The position numbers and the translations under genes are program-made. A stretch of DNA of 64,000 bases from Castor canadensis (lineage: Eukaryota > Chordata > Mammalia > Rodentia > Castoridae): positions 40,156,853 to 40,220,852 of the forward strand of contig NC_133387.1 in assembly GCF_047511655.1 (NCBI RefSeq), in the 5' to 3' direction. Below, one piece after another: positions 12,362 to 25,062 of the stretch. Positions within the stretch are counted from its first letter, which is position 1; each line of letters begins with the position of its first letter. The notes beneath the pieces are model-generated. The model had not been told where the DNA came from. It made no database searches and saw nothing but the letters and a program-made list of their open reading frames with translations.

Positions 12362-13862
12362 TTTTTTTTTTTTTATCATTTTTATATTTACTCACATGTG
12401 TATACATTGTTTGTGCCACCCACCTCACCCCACCTCCACTTCCCAGCAGAACCTATTCTGCCCTCTTGTTTTCTGAATTTGTTGAAGAGAAAACATAAGA
12501 GATAATAAGAAAGACATAGTATTTTGCTAGTGTGAGATAAAGATAGCTATAGAGAGAAATTCCTAGCATTGCTTCCATGCACATGTGTATTGCAACCCAC
12601 ATTGGTTCATTTCTACCAGACCTCTTCACTACTTCCCAGTCACTTTCCCATAGTGATTCCCATTCAAGATTACTTTATTCACTCCTCTACCGTGGGCACA
12701 TCAAACACTTTCTAGTTTTATGTTTCCTTCCTTTTCCCTATTCCTTCTGTACACGTTCTCCCCTTATATGTGACCCATGTCCAGTAATATTACTGCATTT
12801 GTTTTAAGTTTATAATCTGCATCTGAGGAGTAACACAATTTTTGGCCTTCTGAGCCTTGGCTAACTTCACTTAAGATGATGTTCTCCAGTTCCATTTACT
12901 TGTGAATGACAAAATTTCATTCTTCTTAGTGGCTAAGTAAAATTCCATTGTGTATAAATACCACATTTTCTTAATCCGTTCATCAGTAGTGGGGTATCTT
13001 GGCTGTTTCCGTAGCTTGGCTATTGTGAATAGTGCTGCAATAAACATGGATGTGCAGGTGCTTTTGGAATAACCTGAGTTGCATTCCTTTGGGTATAGAG
13101 GTGGAATCTTAGTGTGGTTTTGATTTGCATTTCCTTGATGGCCAGGGATGGTGAGCATTTTTTCATGTGTTTTTTAGCCATTTGGACTTCTTTTGAAAAT
13201 GTTCTGTTTAGTTCAGTTGCCCACCTCTTTATTGGTTCATTGATTTTGGGGGAGTTTAGTTTTTTGAGCTCCCTGTGTATTCTGGTTACCAGTCCCTTGT
13301 CTGATACATAGCTAGCAAATATTTTCTCCCACTCTGTGGGTGGTCTTTTCAATTTAGAGACCATTTCTTTTGTTGTATAGAAGCTTTTTGATTTCATGTA
13401 GTCCCATTTGTCCATCCTTTCTCTTAGTTACTGGGCTGCTAGAAGTTCTACTGAGGAAGTCCTTTCCTATACCTATTGCTTCCAAGTGTTCCTTGCTCTT
13501 TCCTATCTAACTGCAAGGTTTCAGGTCTAATATTAAGGTCTTTAATCCACTTTGAATTGATACTGGTACAAGGTGATAGGCCTGGATCTAGTTTCAGTTT
13601 TCTGCAGGCAGATAACCACTTTTCCCAGTAACATTTGTTGAAGAGGTTGTTTTTGGTGCCTTTGTCAAAACTAATGTGGGCATAGCTGTGTGGATTCATA
13701 CCCGGGTCCTCTGTTCTGTTCCACTGGTCTTCATATCTGTTTTTGTGGCAGTACCATACTGCTTTTATTGCTATGGCTCTGTAGTATAGTTTGAAGTCAG
13801 ATATTGTGATACCTCCAGCATTGCTCTTTTTACTCAGTATTACCTTGACTATTCTCAGTCTT
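12362..13862 (-). mobile_element. 5'-truncated LINE-1 with ORF2 C-terminal half
   Basis: A T run at 12362 marks the antisense poly-A, followed by the 3' UTR and then ORF2 read on the minus strand. Clear coding blocks are TTKEMVSKLKRPPTEWEKIFA, MKKCSPSLAIKEMQIKTT and STCTSMFIAALFTIAK followed by IKKMWYLYTMEFY. Roughly 45 codons between EMQIKTT and YPKECNSGY are missing, with a frameshift at the join (about 13075-13110). The element stops near 13862 without reaching the reverse transcriptase core. Confidence 0.9.
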
Positions 13863-14654
13863 CACAAAATATTTTCTACTGAAATAAGTTCTATCTGGAT
13901 GAATACATAAAATAAACACGTTTCTTTAGTAAGAGTTAAAATATTCTGCTCACCTCAGTTTGTAAAATTCTTAATGTAGTTCTGTGAACTAAATTTCCAA
14001 CTATTGAAGATTTACTATCTAAAGCAAGTTGTATTACTTTAGTAACTGGAATTTAATTTGATCTAATCAAAATTAAGCCAATTTATATGCAAAATTATAG
14101 AAAGATAATTTAGGAAATGGAGTCTTTAGATTTTCTTTTAAACTAACAAATTACTATTTTCATCAATAAGATCCAGATTAAGAGGCTGTTTTCAGCTTTA
14201 AGTATTAAGAAGTCATTGACCTTGAGAGATTTGTGCAATGTTAAGAGTAAATGTTAAGCTAAGCTTCAGTGATTTGAAGTTCAAGTGGGAGGTTTATAGA
14301 GTAATGATACTCTTTAAAAAAAAATATGATAGTAAGTGGAAAGGTTAAGAGAGGATAATGTCATGAAAGAAATTCAAATGAGGAATTCTATCCAACTGAC
14401 TCTAAAGACATTTATTTTGTGCATGCATGCCTACAGACTAATGTTTTTATTATCTTGACCCACCTAAATAAAATGAATTAATTTTATTTATGTTAACATA
14501 ACAACATTAACAAAATTAAAAGACAGAGTAGTAACTGACTAAAACTATTGGCTAAAGCCTAGATGTATGTGTAAGTATAGAATTGGGTTGATGGTTGGTT
14601 GAAGAGTTAATTGTATTAGTGCTGCCTTGTAACTTGTATTCTCATAAGAGTCAC

Positions 14655-14750
14655 TATTTTTGGTGTTCACTAGGGATCAAACTCAGGGCCTTACACTTGG
14701 TAGACAAGAACTCTACCACTTGGACTTCACCCAGTCCTTTTTGTAAATCA
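14655..14750 (-). mobile_element. ID-like SINE, antisense
   Basis: GGGATCAAACTCAGGGCCTTACACTTGG...CTCTACCACTTGGACTTCACC is the reverse complement of the ID-like tRNA-derived unit. Confidence 0.75.
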
Positions 14751-15186
14751 GTCCTTATACCCAGAGAATGAAAATTTTCACTAGTTAATGCTGTCTTGCC
14801 TAATTAATTAAAGTAGCTTGGTATTGAACCTCAGCAAACGTTTACTAATTTTATATGTACTGTTAGAGGGTGATGGTACTTTTGTTTTCCTTTCCTGTTT
14901 TTTAAGTTGCATTTTGATAAGCACAACTTGTTCTTCAGTTTGTGGTGAAAGTCAAAAGGATTGCTGTGAAAACTGTTGTAGTTAAGGATATCGCTACAGA
15001 TACTACTAGTTAGGCCATTACTATATAACACTAATTTTCAGAGAATTCAGATAAAGTGTTCATCTTGTACTATACTAATGATAAAATGTAGAACATACTA
15101 GTTTCACTTGAGTGTCAGCATATTAAGAAACTGTAGCTTATTTGTGTACAGATTGTTCCTTTTCATAGATAAAGAATTCCTAAAAG

Positions 15187-15742
15187 CTGGGAGTGGTGGC
15201 ACATGCATGTAATCTTAGCACTCTGGAGGCTGATGCAGGAGAATTATAAATTCCAGGTCAACCTGAGCTATATAGTGAAATCTTGTCTGGAAAAAAAAAA
15301 AAACCCATAGAATTCCCAAAAAGAAATTTTTTTAGGAGTCATTACTCTTATCTGCTTCAGCCTTTCAAGTGCTAAATTACAGGCATTCACCACCACACTG
15401 ATTTATAAAATGGTTTTAATCTAATTCCCTTAATAGAAGAAAATTATGTTCCATGATTTGAATAACTAATAGGAATATATTTTAATATATTCATACTTTT
15501 AATATTCATAAAATTGAGTAGTCAGTTGAATTTCAGCTTTTCACTGTGTGTACAGTGAGTATAATATTGAGAGGTGGAAAATTCACAGCTTTTTTGTTGC
15601 TGTTTGATGATGCAGGACTTGCTGTTTAGCCCAAGCTGATGTCCAACTCATTCTGTAGCTCAGGCTGACCTTGAATTAATGATTCTCCTACCTCAGCCTC
15701 CTAGTTCTGAAATTACAGGCCCATGCTGCTATGCCTGGGGCA
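15187..15742. mobile_element. B1-like SINE group
   Basis: A + strand B1-like copy covers 15187-15305 (GCTGGGAGTGGTGGCACATG, A tail). A short antisense piece lies at 15335-15400 (CTTTCAAGTGCTAAATTACAGGC). An antisense copy covers 15592-15742 (CTCAGCCTCCTAGTTCTGAAATTACAGGC). All are diverged. 15401-15591 between them is unassigned. Confidence 0.75.
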
Positions 15743-16501
15743 AATTTACTACCTTCCACAAGCTTCATGCATTTTGTCTTTGTCTCACTTGTATTAGACA
15801 AAGATAGACAGACAACTAAATCTATGTCTGACCTTATCCTGATTTTCCAGGGTTTTGTAAAATTTACAGTGGCATACATAGGAAAAAACATGAACTCCAG
15901 TTTTTAAATATTGTCATCTGGTGTTTAATGACTTCCCAACTTTATTTACAATCTCTTTCTTTTGAAAATGTATGGAAGTAGCATTGTTTTAAAGCATGTT
16001 GAGAAGAAAGGAAAAACAGTTAAGAAAAGCATGGATAAATATTAAGATTACTATTAATTGTAAAACAAAGAACAGAAATATAAAACACTTCTGAGATGTA
16101 GTAGTCGGGCCTGAATAGGATCTATAGAGTTAACAGTGGAGAAACCCAATTTAAGACAAAAGGCTCAAATCTTTTTGAGTCTAAACCTTCCACCATGAAT
16201 CTCAAGGGGTAGCTACTATTTAAAGAGCTACAATACGAGCTGAAACTATAATCTTATCAGTAGCCACTTTTTCGTTTTCGTCTCACTCCTTTACTGACCT
16301 CTTGTTTCACCAGACCACTGGAGCTCATTCCCTTTCTTCCCTGGCTGGTTCTCTTTGTGCTTCAGTTGGCCAAGGGAGAATACCTCACTATGAATTTTCC
16401 AAAGTCAAAGCAGGCTTCTTTAGTCATAGTGTTACACAGAATTTGGAGATGTTTCCCTGTACCAAATTTTGTGATACATGGTGTACTCAGTTTACTATTT
16501 A

Positions 16502-16588
16502 TTTTTTTGGTTGGACTGGGTTTTGAACTCAGGGCTTTACACTTGCAAAGTAAGTACTCTACTGCTTGAGCCACATCTCCAACCCCCA
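16502..16588 (-). mobile_element. ID-like SINE, antisense
   Basis: It begins with TTTTTTGG and reads TTTTGAACTCAGGGCTTTACAC ... CTTGAGCCACATCTCCAACCCC, the reverse complement of a whole ID-like unit. Confidence 0.85.
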
Positions 16589-17017
16589 AATAATATATTC
16601 TTAATGTAATGATAATAGCCCAATTTCCAGTTTGGGGTACAGAAGAATATACAGATATTTAATCTCAAATCATATTCTTTATAATTTTTTGAAATGATAG
16701 TCCTTATTATATTGTATATGCATCCCATCCTCCCTCAGTTCAGCTTTATATCTACAAAAGGATGGGGACATAATTTAGAGAGCATTTTATTTACATAACA
16801 ATTACCTTAATTATGTTCCTGCTGTGTACATTTAAGGACAGTTATTTTATCTTATTTATCACTGCATCATCAAAACCTGTGGAATAAGTACATAAGTACT
16901 CAGTATTTTTTAATAAATTAACGAATAAATGTGGACACAGGTGAATAATTTTGTATAGAAAGTTTGAGTATAATTGTTTTACTTCTGAAAGATGCCATGT
17001 TTTAAAATTAAAAGTTT

Positions 17018-17112
17018 GGTCTCCATGTATGACATATTTGATACATTGTAAGAACATGTGTAAATGCCAGTATACCCCCACCCATCACAACAATAAAGTA
17101 ATTTTAAAAAAA
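17018..17112 (+). mobile_element. LINE-1 3' tail
   Basis: The short block TGACATATTTGATACATTGTAAGAAC ... CCCACCCATCACAACAATAAAG and an A-rich end match the tails near 9050 and 27030. Confidence 0.6.
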
Positions 17113-18339
17113 TAGAGTGTGGTCTTAGGAACTTAGCCAAAAATTAAATGTGAACCTCGGGTGGAAGCCATTTTTAAAATATGTGAGTTGTTGAAGCCAT
17201 CTAGATTCTTTCTACCTCAGTTCCCCAAAGAAGTGATTTTTGGACTTCAAAGAAATACTGTTTGTTAACTGGGTTAATTTTTTACCTAAGCCAGCAGTGG
17301 TAGTGGTCATATCCCGGAATTTTCAAGCCTTAAACGTAAGTGTGAAGTAGTTAAATATTTCAGAAGGAAATTATCTGCCTCACTCAGTCTCAGATCTTTT
17401 AAATAATGCTACTTGCTTAAAGAATCATCCAAGAAGAAAAATCTATTCCTCCAAAGCTGTCTGTTCTGTAATGGATTAACACCAGATTGAATACATAGTT
17501 ATAATCAAAGATAGAAGCAGTTTTTGAAAACCTGGGGAATTCTGTGTGTAATAGAATTCACAGTATTCTAAGTTAATCTGTTCTCATAAAATTGCAAGAG
17601 AACCTATTAAGGACAGATTTTCCGTAGACCTTCGCAGTGGTTGGGAATTTATGAAAGGGTTAGAGAATTCTAAAACCATTAGCTCTTCACTGGAACCTAG
17701 CCCAAGGGGCATTCTAACCATTACAATTTTCCATATTACTGTTCAGTTGTAAAGATCCAATGAGGACAGATGTTTAGAACTGTATTATTTTCTGTTATGT
17801 CTCCAAAGCCTAGTAGTTACTTTGCATATAAAGGAACCCCATAATTCAGTGAATATATTCTTGCAATTAGAAGGGACCTTGGAATTAATTTTAATCCAAA
17901 TTCCTAAGAGTGCCAATATCAGGTTTAAGTTAACTGACTTTTTAACATGGAGATGACTTAATTGAGGTTAGAAACAGAGAAAATTCATATTACTCTTCCG
18001 TTGTTTTCTTTGTGCCCCTAGACTATTTTTTCAGTTCCATACACTATTGAGTGAATATTAGCACAACATATTTAAAGTAGGATGGAGCCATAAATATAAC
18101 AGATGAAAGCAGTATAATAAGCCCAAGGAGATAAGTGATTAAAGTGACAGAAATTAACTAATCAAGAAAAGTCTTTTTTTAAAACATTTTATATCTTCAG
18201 AAAATATTGGTAATCTGTTATCTCTACTGTTTGGTTCCCCCTAATAAGATAAGGCAATACCTCAAGTTTCAACAGATTTGTATTTAACCCTGCATCTGAA
18301 AAAGATTAGTTTAAGTGATTGCTATGGAGATTTCAGACA

Positions 18340-18900
18340 TGATTTTTTTTGTTGTTTTTTACTTTGCTTTTTTTGTGTAGTGTTGGGTATCAAATACAGG
18401 GCCTTGGGCATACAACATAGGTTCTCTACCACCAAACTACATCCCTAGTCTCAAACACAAATTTTTTTAAATAATTTTTTTTCTGACAGTACTGGCCTTT
18501 AAACTGAGGGCCATGCACTTGTTAAGAACGTATTCTATCTCTTGAGCCATGTCTCCAATTCCAATTTTTTTTATTGGTTGTTAGTACTAGGGTTTGAATT
18601 CAGGACCTCATGTTTGTCAAGCAGACATTCTACCACTTTATCCATGCCCCCAGCCCTTTTGTTTTTAGTTATTTTTCAAACAGAGTGTAATGTTTATGCC
18701 CAGGCCAGCCTGGATGTCAGTTCTCCTATTTATACTTTCCATGTAGCTGGTATCACAGGCATGTATTACCACCCACAGCTTTTTATTGGTTAAGATGAAG
18801 TCTCATGAGCTTTTTGTCTGGGCTGGCCTTGAACCTTCATCTTCTTGATCTTGACCTCCCAAATAACTAGGATTACAGGCATGAACCACCATGTCCAGTC
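18340..18900 (-). mobile_element. Tandem cluster of antisense SINEs
   Basis: At least three ID-like units (18340-18455, 18478-18560 and 18565-18655) each begin with a T run and carry the AACTGAGGGCC / CTTGAGCCA signature. The third continues into two antisense B1-like units (to about 18770 and to 18900, ending AGGCATGAACCACCATGTCCAG). All are in the same orientation, consistent with repeated insertion into older A tails. Confidence 0.8.
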
Positions 18901-19737
18901 TTCCAGAAAAATTTTAAGCATAGCAAATTAAAACCTTAAAGAACACAGAAGAGTTAGATGCATTAGTAACAACAAAATGTGACAATGAAAGAAGAAACCA
19001 GCTATCTTAGAGAAAAGCCATAAATAATTCCAAAACTATAGGCACATTTGTCATAGAAGCAAAGTCATATACATTTATAAAAATTATTAATGATCATGAC
19101 TACTGTACTGTTAAAAATTATGTTCATTAGCTCATTTTAAGAAAATAGATAAGTTTGTATTATCTTCAAAGATTCCCATTAAATATAAAATATATTCTCA
19201 TTCAAGTAATCCCTGTCCTTTGTTAAAGAATCAAAGCCTACCACAAAATTTTAAGTTATTAAAGTCTACTGTAATATAGATTGCCAACAAGTTGTTTATG
19301 TCATATATTAGATGAGATAGTTTAATAAAACTGTACTTTAAAAAAGTATGATGGCTTCACTATGTTGTTAATATCTCAAGACATTATCACTTAGGACAAA
19401 GTCATGGAAGAATTTAAAGTCACGTTTGTTAGCCAATTTCTTGTCAGGTCTGATTTAGTCAGTTCTTACCTCATTGTAGCAAAAAGTTTTTACAAAGGAA
19501 GAGAAGGGGTTTTGTGGCTTTTTCTGTGTGTGTAATTCTTTTGTGAAATTGTGGTAAACCACCTTTTTGAAACGTTTAGTTTAATTAAAACAATAATTCA
19601 TTGTATTTATTCACTTACAGGCACAATACATTATAATATGCTACAAGAGAACAAATAGTAGGGATGACATTGTCATTCTTCCACATTTTGGACTTCTCTT
19701 CTTGCTCAGTAGCCCTACGTAGCAGATGAAAAGCTTG

Positions 19738-20158
19738 GGTGTGTGCGTATAGGCTGGGCTCTGCAGAAGAACAGAAGTGATGGAATATGTGTACATATGC
19801 ATAGTGAGAAGACTTATTTTAAGGAATTGGCTCCCATGATTATAGGGGTTGCCAGGTTTGAAATCTGTAAGGCAGGCAAGCAGGCTGGAGACCAGGGAAG
19901 AGCTGAGGTTGCAGCTTGAGTCTGAAGGCAGTTTGGAGGCAAAATTCCCTCTTCTGTGGGCAACCTCATTCATTTTTGTAGTAAGGCCTTCAACTAATTT
20001 GATCAGATTCACCCATAATATAGAGGGCAGTTTGCTTTATTCAAAGACTACTGATAATGTTAATCTAAAAATAGCCTTCTCTGCAACATCTGGACTAATG
20101 GCTAGCCAAGTGTCTCAGTACTCTGGCCTAGTAAAGTTGACAGATAAAATTAATCAGT
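19738..20158. repeat. Ancient interspersed repeat (family not named)
   Basis: The block contains CTTATTTTAAGGAATTGGCTC, CAGGCTGGAGACCAGGGAAGAG, AGGCCTTCAACTAATTTGAT and a TGACAGATAAAATTAA end. I recognise this order of phrases as a common old mammalian repeat but am not certain of its Repbase name. The overlapping open frames of 103 and 123 codons are therefore not genes. Confidence 0.6.
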
Positions 20159-20925
20159 AGCATTTCATGTATTAAATATAAGAAAAGCTTAATTTCTTAG
20201 AAATCATAGAAATTAAAATCATAGATAAATAGAAGTTCTGATATTGGCTTCCCACACTGATGCATAATTTTGTATTGTATATTTGCAAATATATTGGGGA
20301 AATATATTTGTGAATGCCTTTTGCAAATAGCCTTACTTGTTAAAATTCAAAGGAACGACTTATGAATGTTTCATTAAGTATATAAGTTTTCAAAAGTAAC
20401 ATATATATAGATTTTACATATAGTAAAATCTCATCAATTTGAAATTTATGATTATTAATAGCTTATCAAAAATTTATCTTTGCTATAACTGCTAAAAGGA
20501 TTTTTAGCAAATAAATATATGAAGTATTACAGCTGTCATATTTAAACATTTAAGAATGGAAACTTCTCTTCAGATTTTATTTTTAGAATCATTATAGACA
20601 TTAAAATAAACATTCTATAATGATTTTGCCATCTCAGAATTACTATTACTTTCCATTTGCTCCTGAATTTTTACTTGTTGCTTTCAAAGTATATATATTA
20701 TTTTATATTCTATTTCCACTGTCAGGGTGAGCATATTCTACATCTACTACAGCCTTCACATTTAATTTTAATGATGTATGATAATTCCTCAAGCTCATGT
20801 TTGATATCTTTTTTTCTATCATATTGTCCATAAGATAAAATTTATAATGACATTACAGGTAAAAAGGTATGAACATTTCAGTGTTCTTGCTAAATATTTC
20901 CATTTTGCTTTAAAAAGAGTTACAA

Positions 20926-21000
20926 GGGCTGGGGAAGTAGCTCAGTGGTAGAGGACTTACTTAACATGTAAGGCCCTGGTTTAATTCCCAGCACTGCACA
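20926..21000 (+). mobile_element. ID-like SINE
   Basis: GGGCTGGGGAAGTAGCTCAGTGGTAGAG...AAGGCCCTGGTTTAATTCCCAGC has intact tRNA-type A and B boxes. A CATA microsatellite follows (21010-21037). Confidence 0.9.
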
Positions 21001-21095
21001 TTTCCAGCTACTTACATACATGCATACATACATACAAGGTTGCCATAAATAGTTCTCATATTGTACACAGTACAAGCTAGCCACATGCAAGGAAG

Positions 21096-21170
21096 ACACA
21101 TGTACTATTTTAAATGAGACACATGTACTATTTTACCTGGTAGACCTGGTAACACATGTACTATTTTAAA
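21096..21170. repeat. Three-copy local direct repeat
   Basis: ACACATGTACTATTTTA occurs at 21096, 21119 and 21152; the first and third copies are extended by AATGAGA. This looks like slippage or local duplication. Confidence 0.9.
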
Positions 21171-22589
21171 TGAGAACAAGTGATTGTCTTAACCTCCTCA
21201 CCTAGCCATAGAGCAGCAAGAGAGAACACCGTCATTCACAAACCAGTGCCCACATACTCATAGCATTTCCTCTTCTTTCCAAAGTATACTCAACATCCCG
21301 GGGTTCAACTCCCTTGATCATCTATTGCTCTTTACACCCCCATGTTTGCTTACGTCTTACCCTCTTACCACTCTTATCTTGACAAACTCACCTCAATGGG
21401 GATGTCTTAGGAGTTCTCATGGGATGTCATAGGGGTTATCATGGGTTGCTGGCAATGTATATAGTTCAGTGTATGGGGTAAGGGTGACAACACATTTGCA
21501 CAGTCAGATTGCTTTTCATGGGTTCTGAAAAGCCCTTCTGAGCAGAGTCTCTGTGTACAGTTGTTTAATTTGTGCAATCAATAAATATTAACATTTTCAT
21601 TTGAAAATCATAATCACAAAGATACCATATAGACCTGTACAACACTGAAATTTTATCATTTTGCCTTTAGGATGATAATTGTATCTATAAAGTTTATTTT
21701 AACCTCAGCAAGTATGAAATAGTATTTTCCAATTTTTGCAACATGCAAGTTTAAGTATGTATTTTTGTTCCCTTTTGTGATTCCTAATGTGGGATGATTA
21801 GTGGCTTTTACTGTTTTGTATTTTAGAGTTTCCCTCATTATCTCCTCACATAATTTTCCCATTACTAATGTAAAAGGTATTCATTTTTGCTCATAAATTT
21901 CTTGGTATATTTTTAGTATTATTTTTAGTATTTAGTAATATTTAGTATTATTTTAATGTTGTAAAATGTTATAACATTTTTCTTAGACTATTATTGACCT
22001 TAATTTTCTTATTGTGTTTACATTTTTATTCAAATCATTTTGTTTATGGCTTCATTCTAGTTAGTGCTTCAAAGTTTTTTAAAACATTTTATCATCATAG
22101 CTGAGGTTTATTTTTATAGTTGATTTAGAAAATAAGTAACTTTTAAGTTTATGTTTGTAGCTGAACATTCTATTCCTTTTTTCTTAGTTCAGTTTTCATT
22201 TACTATATGCTTTTGAATATTGTTTAATTTTGACTTCTCATTGTTTCTTAGTAAATATTGAATTAAATATGTAAATGAAATGGGATAGCAAACATTTTTA
22301 CATTTGTTAGTTTCCCTGAATATAGGAACATTTATTGAGCTCTTCCCAACACATTTCCTTTCAAAACTTCTTTTGTAAAGTTTTGTATCTTTAAATAATG
22401 GGATATTTCCCTATAATGTTTTCTATCAGGTACATGCAAAAACTGTTAACTTTGAATGCAACTTTTTCAAATACTTTACTAGTAGAAAGTAAAAGTTTTT
22501 TTTCAAGTATGGTAAGGTAGCCAGAGTTCTGGAGTTTTTTGCTTCCCAAATTTTCATCCCTTGTTTATCCAAACAATAATCTAGATAAT

Positions 22590-23090
22590 CCTAAAAAGAA
22601 ATTTTGCAAATGTAATTAGGATTACTAGTCAATTGACCTTAAAATAGGATTATCTGGGTAACCTAAACATGAGCCCTTTAGAACTTCAGATTTAGCAGAA
22701 GAGAAGAGAAAGAGGATGAGAGATTTGAAGCAGAAGGATTTGATATGCCGTTGTTGGCCTTGAAAATGGAGGGGACCATGACGAAAGAACTATGGATCAC
22801 CACCAGAAACAGAATGACTCCCAGTAGACATCCAGTAAGGAAACAAGGACTTCAGTCCTATATCCACATGAAACTGGATTTTGCCAACAACCTGAATGAG
22901 ACTGAAAGTGAATTTTCTTTCACAGAGTTCACAAATAACAGCCCAGGCCAGGTGACAATTTGATTTCAACCTTACTGTACCCTAAAATAGAGTAACAGCA
23001 AAGCCTACCTAGGCATTTGACTTACAGAATTAGTTTTTAAAGCTAAGTTTGTGGTAGCATGGTACATAGCAGTAGAAAACTAAGACATGC
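22590..23090 (+). repeat. Ancient retroposon-type repeat (family not named)
   Basis: Phrases such as TTTTGCAAATGTAATTAGG, a GGAT-ATCTGGGTAACC segment and a TAGCAGTAGAAAACTAAGACA end follow the order of a widespread old mammalian repeat. The 72-codon frame within it is not supported as a gene. Confidence 0.5.
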
Positions 23091-23281
23091 TGTCTTGTCT
23101 TCAAAATGAAAAACTACATAGTATATATTTATTATTCTGTAATAAATTCTATAATATATTTATCTTATGTATAGTCCATTAAGTTGTTTCCAAACTTCTA
23201 TATTAGATATGCTAAAACATCATTGCTAAAAGCTTGGGCTGCTGAGTCAGATAAATTTATTTTTTATGCTTTTTAAAACTT

Positions 23282-23366
23282 TTTTGCATTTATTGGGTTT
23301 GAACTCAGGGCCTCATGCTTGTGAGGCAAGCATTCTTCCACTTGAACCACACCCCAGCTCTAAATT
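23282..23366 (-). mobile_element. ID-like SINE, antisense
   Basis: GGGTTTGAACTCAGGGCCTCATGC...CTTCCACTTGAACCACACCCC is the reverse complement of the unit. Confidence 0.85.
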
Positions 23367-23374
23367 CTATTTTA

Positions 23375-23530
23375 ATCCATTTGAAATCACTGCCATTGGT
23401 GTATCATTAACTTCCCTAACCCTCCATCTTTTATCTATAAAATGAGAGCAGTAGTATGGACATACTCATAAGAACTTTACATTGCCACTGTAATGGCCAT
23501 TATTGTTATATGAGAATGAAAATCAAGGTG
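23375..23530 (+). repeat. MIR-like SINE
   Basis: TTTATCTATAAAATGAGAGCAGTAG with its flanks resembles the MIR core end (CTGTAAAATGGG in the family). It is strongly diverged. Confidence 0.4.
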
Positions 23531-24584
23531 ATGGTAATATAAAAAAAATATTGCTGGTTAAATCAGGAATCTGGACATTCATATGAAGCCATGAGTGATA
23601 TTTTTTCATTTGGTATTTATACCTATCTCTAAAGTCTATATATGGAGTTACCCTTTGGGTTTTTTTTTTTTCCTATGTTTTACTTAGAAACTAGATATCC
23701 TTGCCTTTCTAAGAAGCTTCTATTTATCTCTGATCTCAGAGTTTTACAGAGGAATCAGATAGTCATGTATACTGGAAAAGAAAGTTTGCCAGCAGAATGA
23801 ATTTGGAAAAATGTTGAACAACAACAAATGAGTTTCTTAGTTATACAGCTATTACATGGTTACATTTTCTTTGTAGCTCTTAAGAAAGAGAATTCATACA
23901 TTGACTTATTGACTAAAGAACATTTAGTCTTGAAAGAGTATTTCATGAAATGCACTTTGCATTTCATGAAAAAACTGGTTTTTCCAGACGTGTTGTTAAT
24001 TTCATGAGCTAATACCTATCTTTTCTTTTTCCTGTGAAAATTTTTCAAGTCTGATGTGCTAGGAAGAATTTCTTTTCTTTGTCTACCTTGTGTATATTGT
24101 TTAGCCCATAAGTAACCTTTGATCACCACACTTAATCGCCAATAGATTTTTTTAGATTTTGCTACCAAAATACAAAAGGGAAGCTGTTTATCTGGATATT
24201 AAACATTACAATTAAAACTGGTAATCTTTAGCCAGTCAGAATTTTAGGGGTTTTGATACATATAGAAATGAAATGGATTGCTTTAAAAAGACTAAATAAG
24301 TGAAAAATAAGCTAATTCTCATCCAGAGTGAAGAGTTTTCTAAGTTAATTGTTTTTCTTGAAGAAATGATTGAGATGAGGACAGATAGAACTTACGGTTT
24401 ATGTGTTTCCAAAAATCTAATAATAAATGTTTGTCATCTCTTGTTTGTCATCTCTCAGCCCTAAAAGTTGACATTGAAAATTTTCTCATATATATATGAC
24501 TGTTGTGATTCCAAGGAATGATAGTGCTGGTATATTCTTACTTTCAAAAGTTCATTTTCTTTTTGCTTTTTCACTGCTCAAAAA

Positions 24585-25062
24585 AGCCAGGTGCCAGTGA
24601 CTCACACCTGTAATCCTAGCTACTGGGGATGCTGAGATTGGCAAGATCACAGTGTGAGGACAACTTTGACAATAAGTTCATGAGACCCATCTCAACCAGT
24701 CACTGGGTGCCATGATACTTGCCTCCTGTCACTCCAGCTATGCAAGAGGCTGAGAAAGGGAGAATCACAGTTCCAGGCTACCCCAGGCAAAAAAGTTCAC
24801 GAGACCTCTTCTCAATAGAAAAAAACTAGGCATGGTAATTCGTGTCTGACATCCCATTTTCAGCAGGAAATGTAAAATAGAATGCCTACCAAGATTGGCC
24901 TGTGCAAAAAAAAAAATATCCTATCTCCAAAATAGCCTGAGCAAAAAGAGCTGGAGGCATGGCTAAAGTGGTAGAGCACATGCCTAGCAAGCATGAAGCC
25001 CTGAGTTGAAACATCAGTACCCCCAAAAAGAATAAGAATAAATAAAAGAAAGATATCTGTTT
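24585..25062 (+). mobile_element. Long composite SINE: three B1-like units plus ID-like tail
   Basis: Three 7SL/B1-like units follow head to tail: GCCAGGTGCCAGTGACTCAC (24592 on), CACTGGGTGCCATGATACTTGC (about 24702 on) and ACTAGGCATGGTAATTCGTG (about 24826 on). An ID-like tail ends it (GAGCTGGAGGCATGGCTAAAG at about 24950 to CAGTACCCCC). Each unit keeps a decayed CATGAGACC/CCTATCTCC end before the next one begins. Sharing this layout with the copy at 44388 suggests an amplified multimer and not chance neighbours. Confidence 0.85.

Noticed and set aside
19641-20160. Opposing frames of 123 and 103 codons
   Set aside because: The segment 19738-20158 is an old interspersed repeat; frames on both strands are by-products.
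20926-21000. Possible tRNA gene
   Set aside because: A and B box sequences belong to an ID-like SINE; there is no complete cloverleaf and many similar copies occur in the window.
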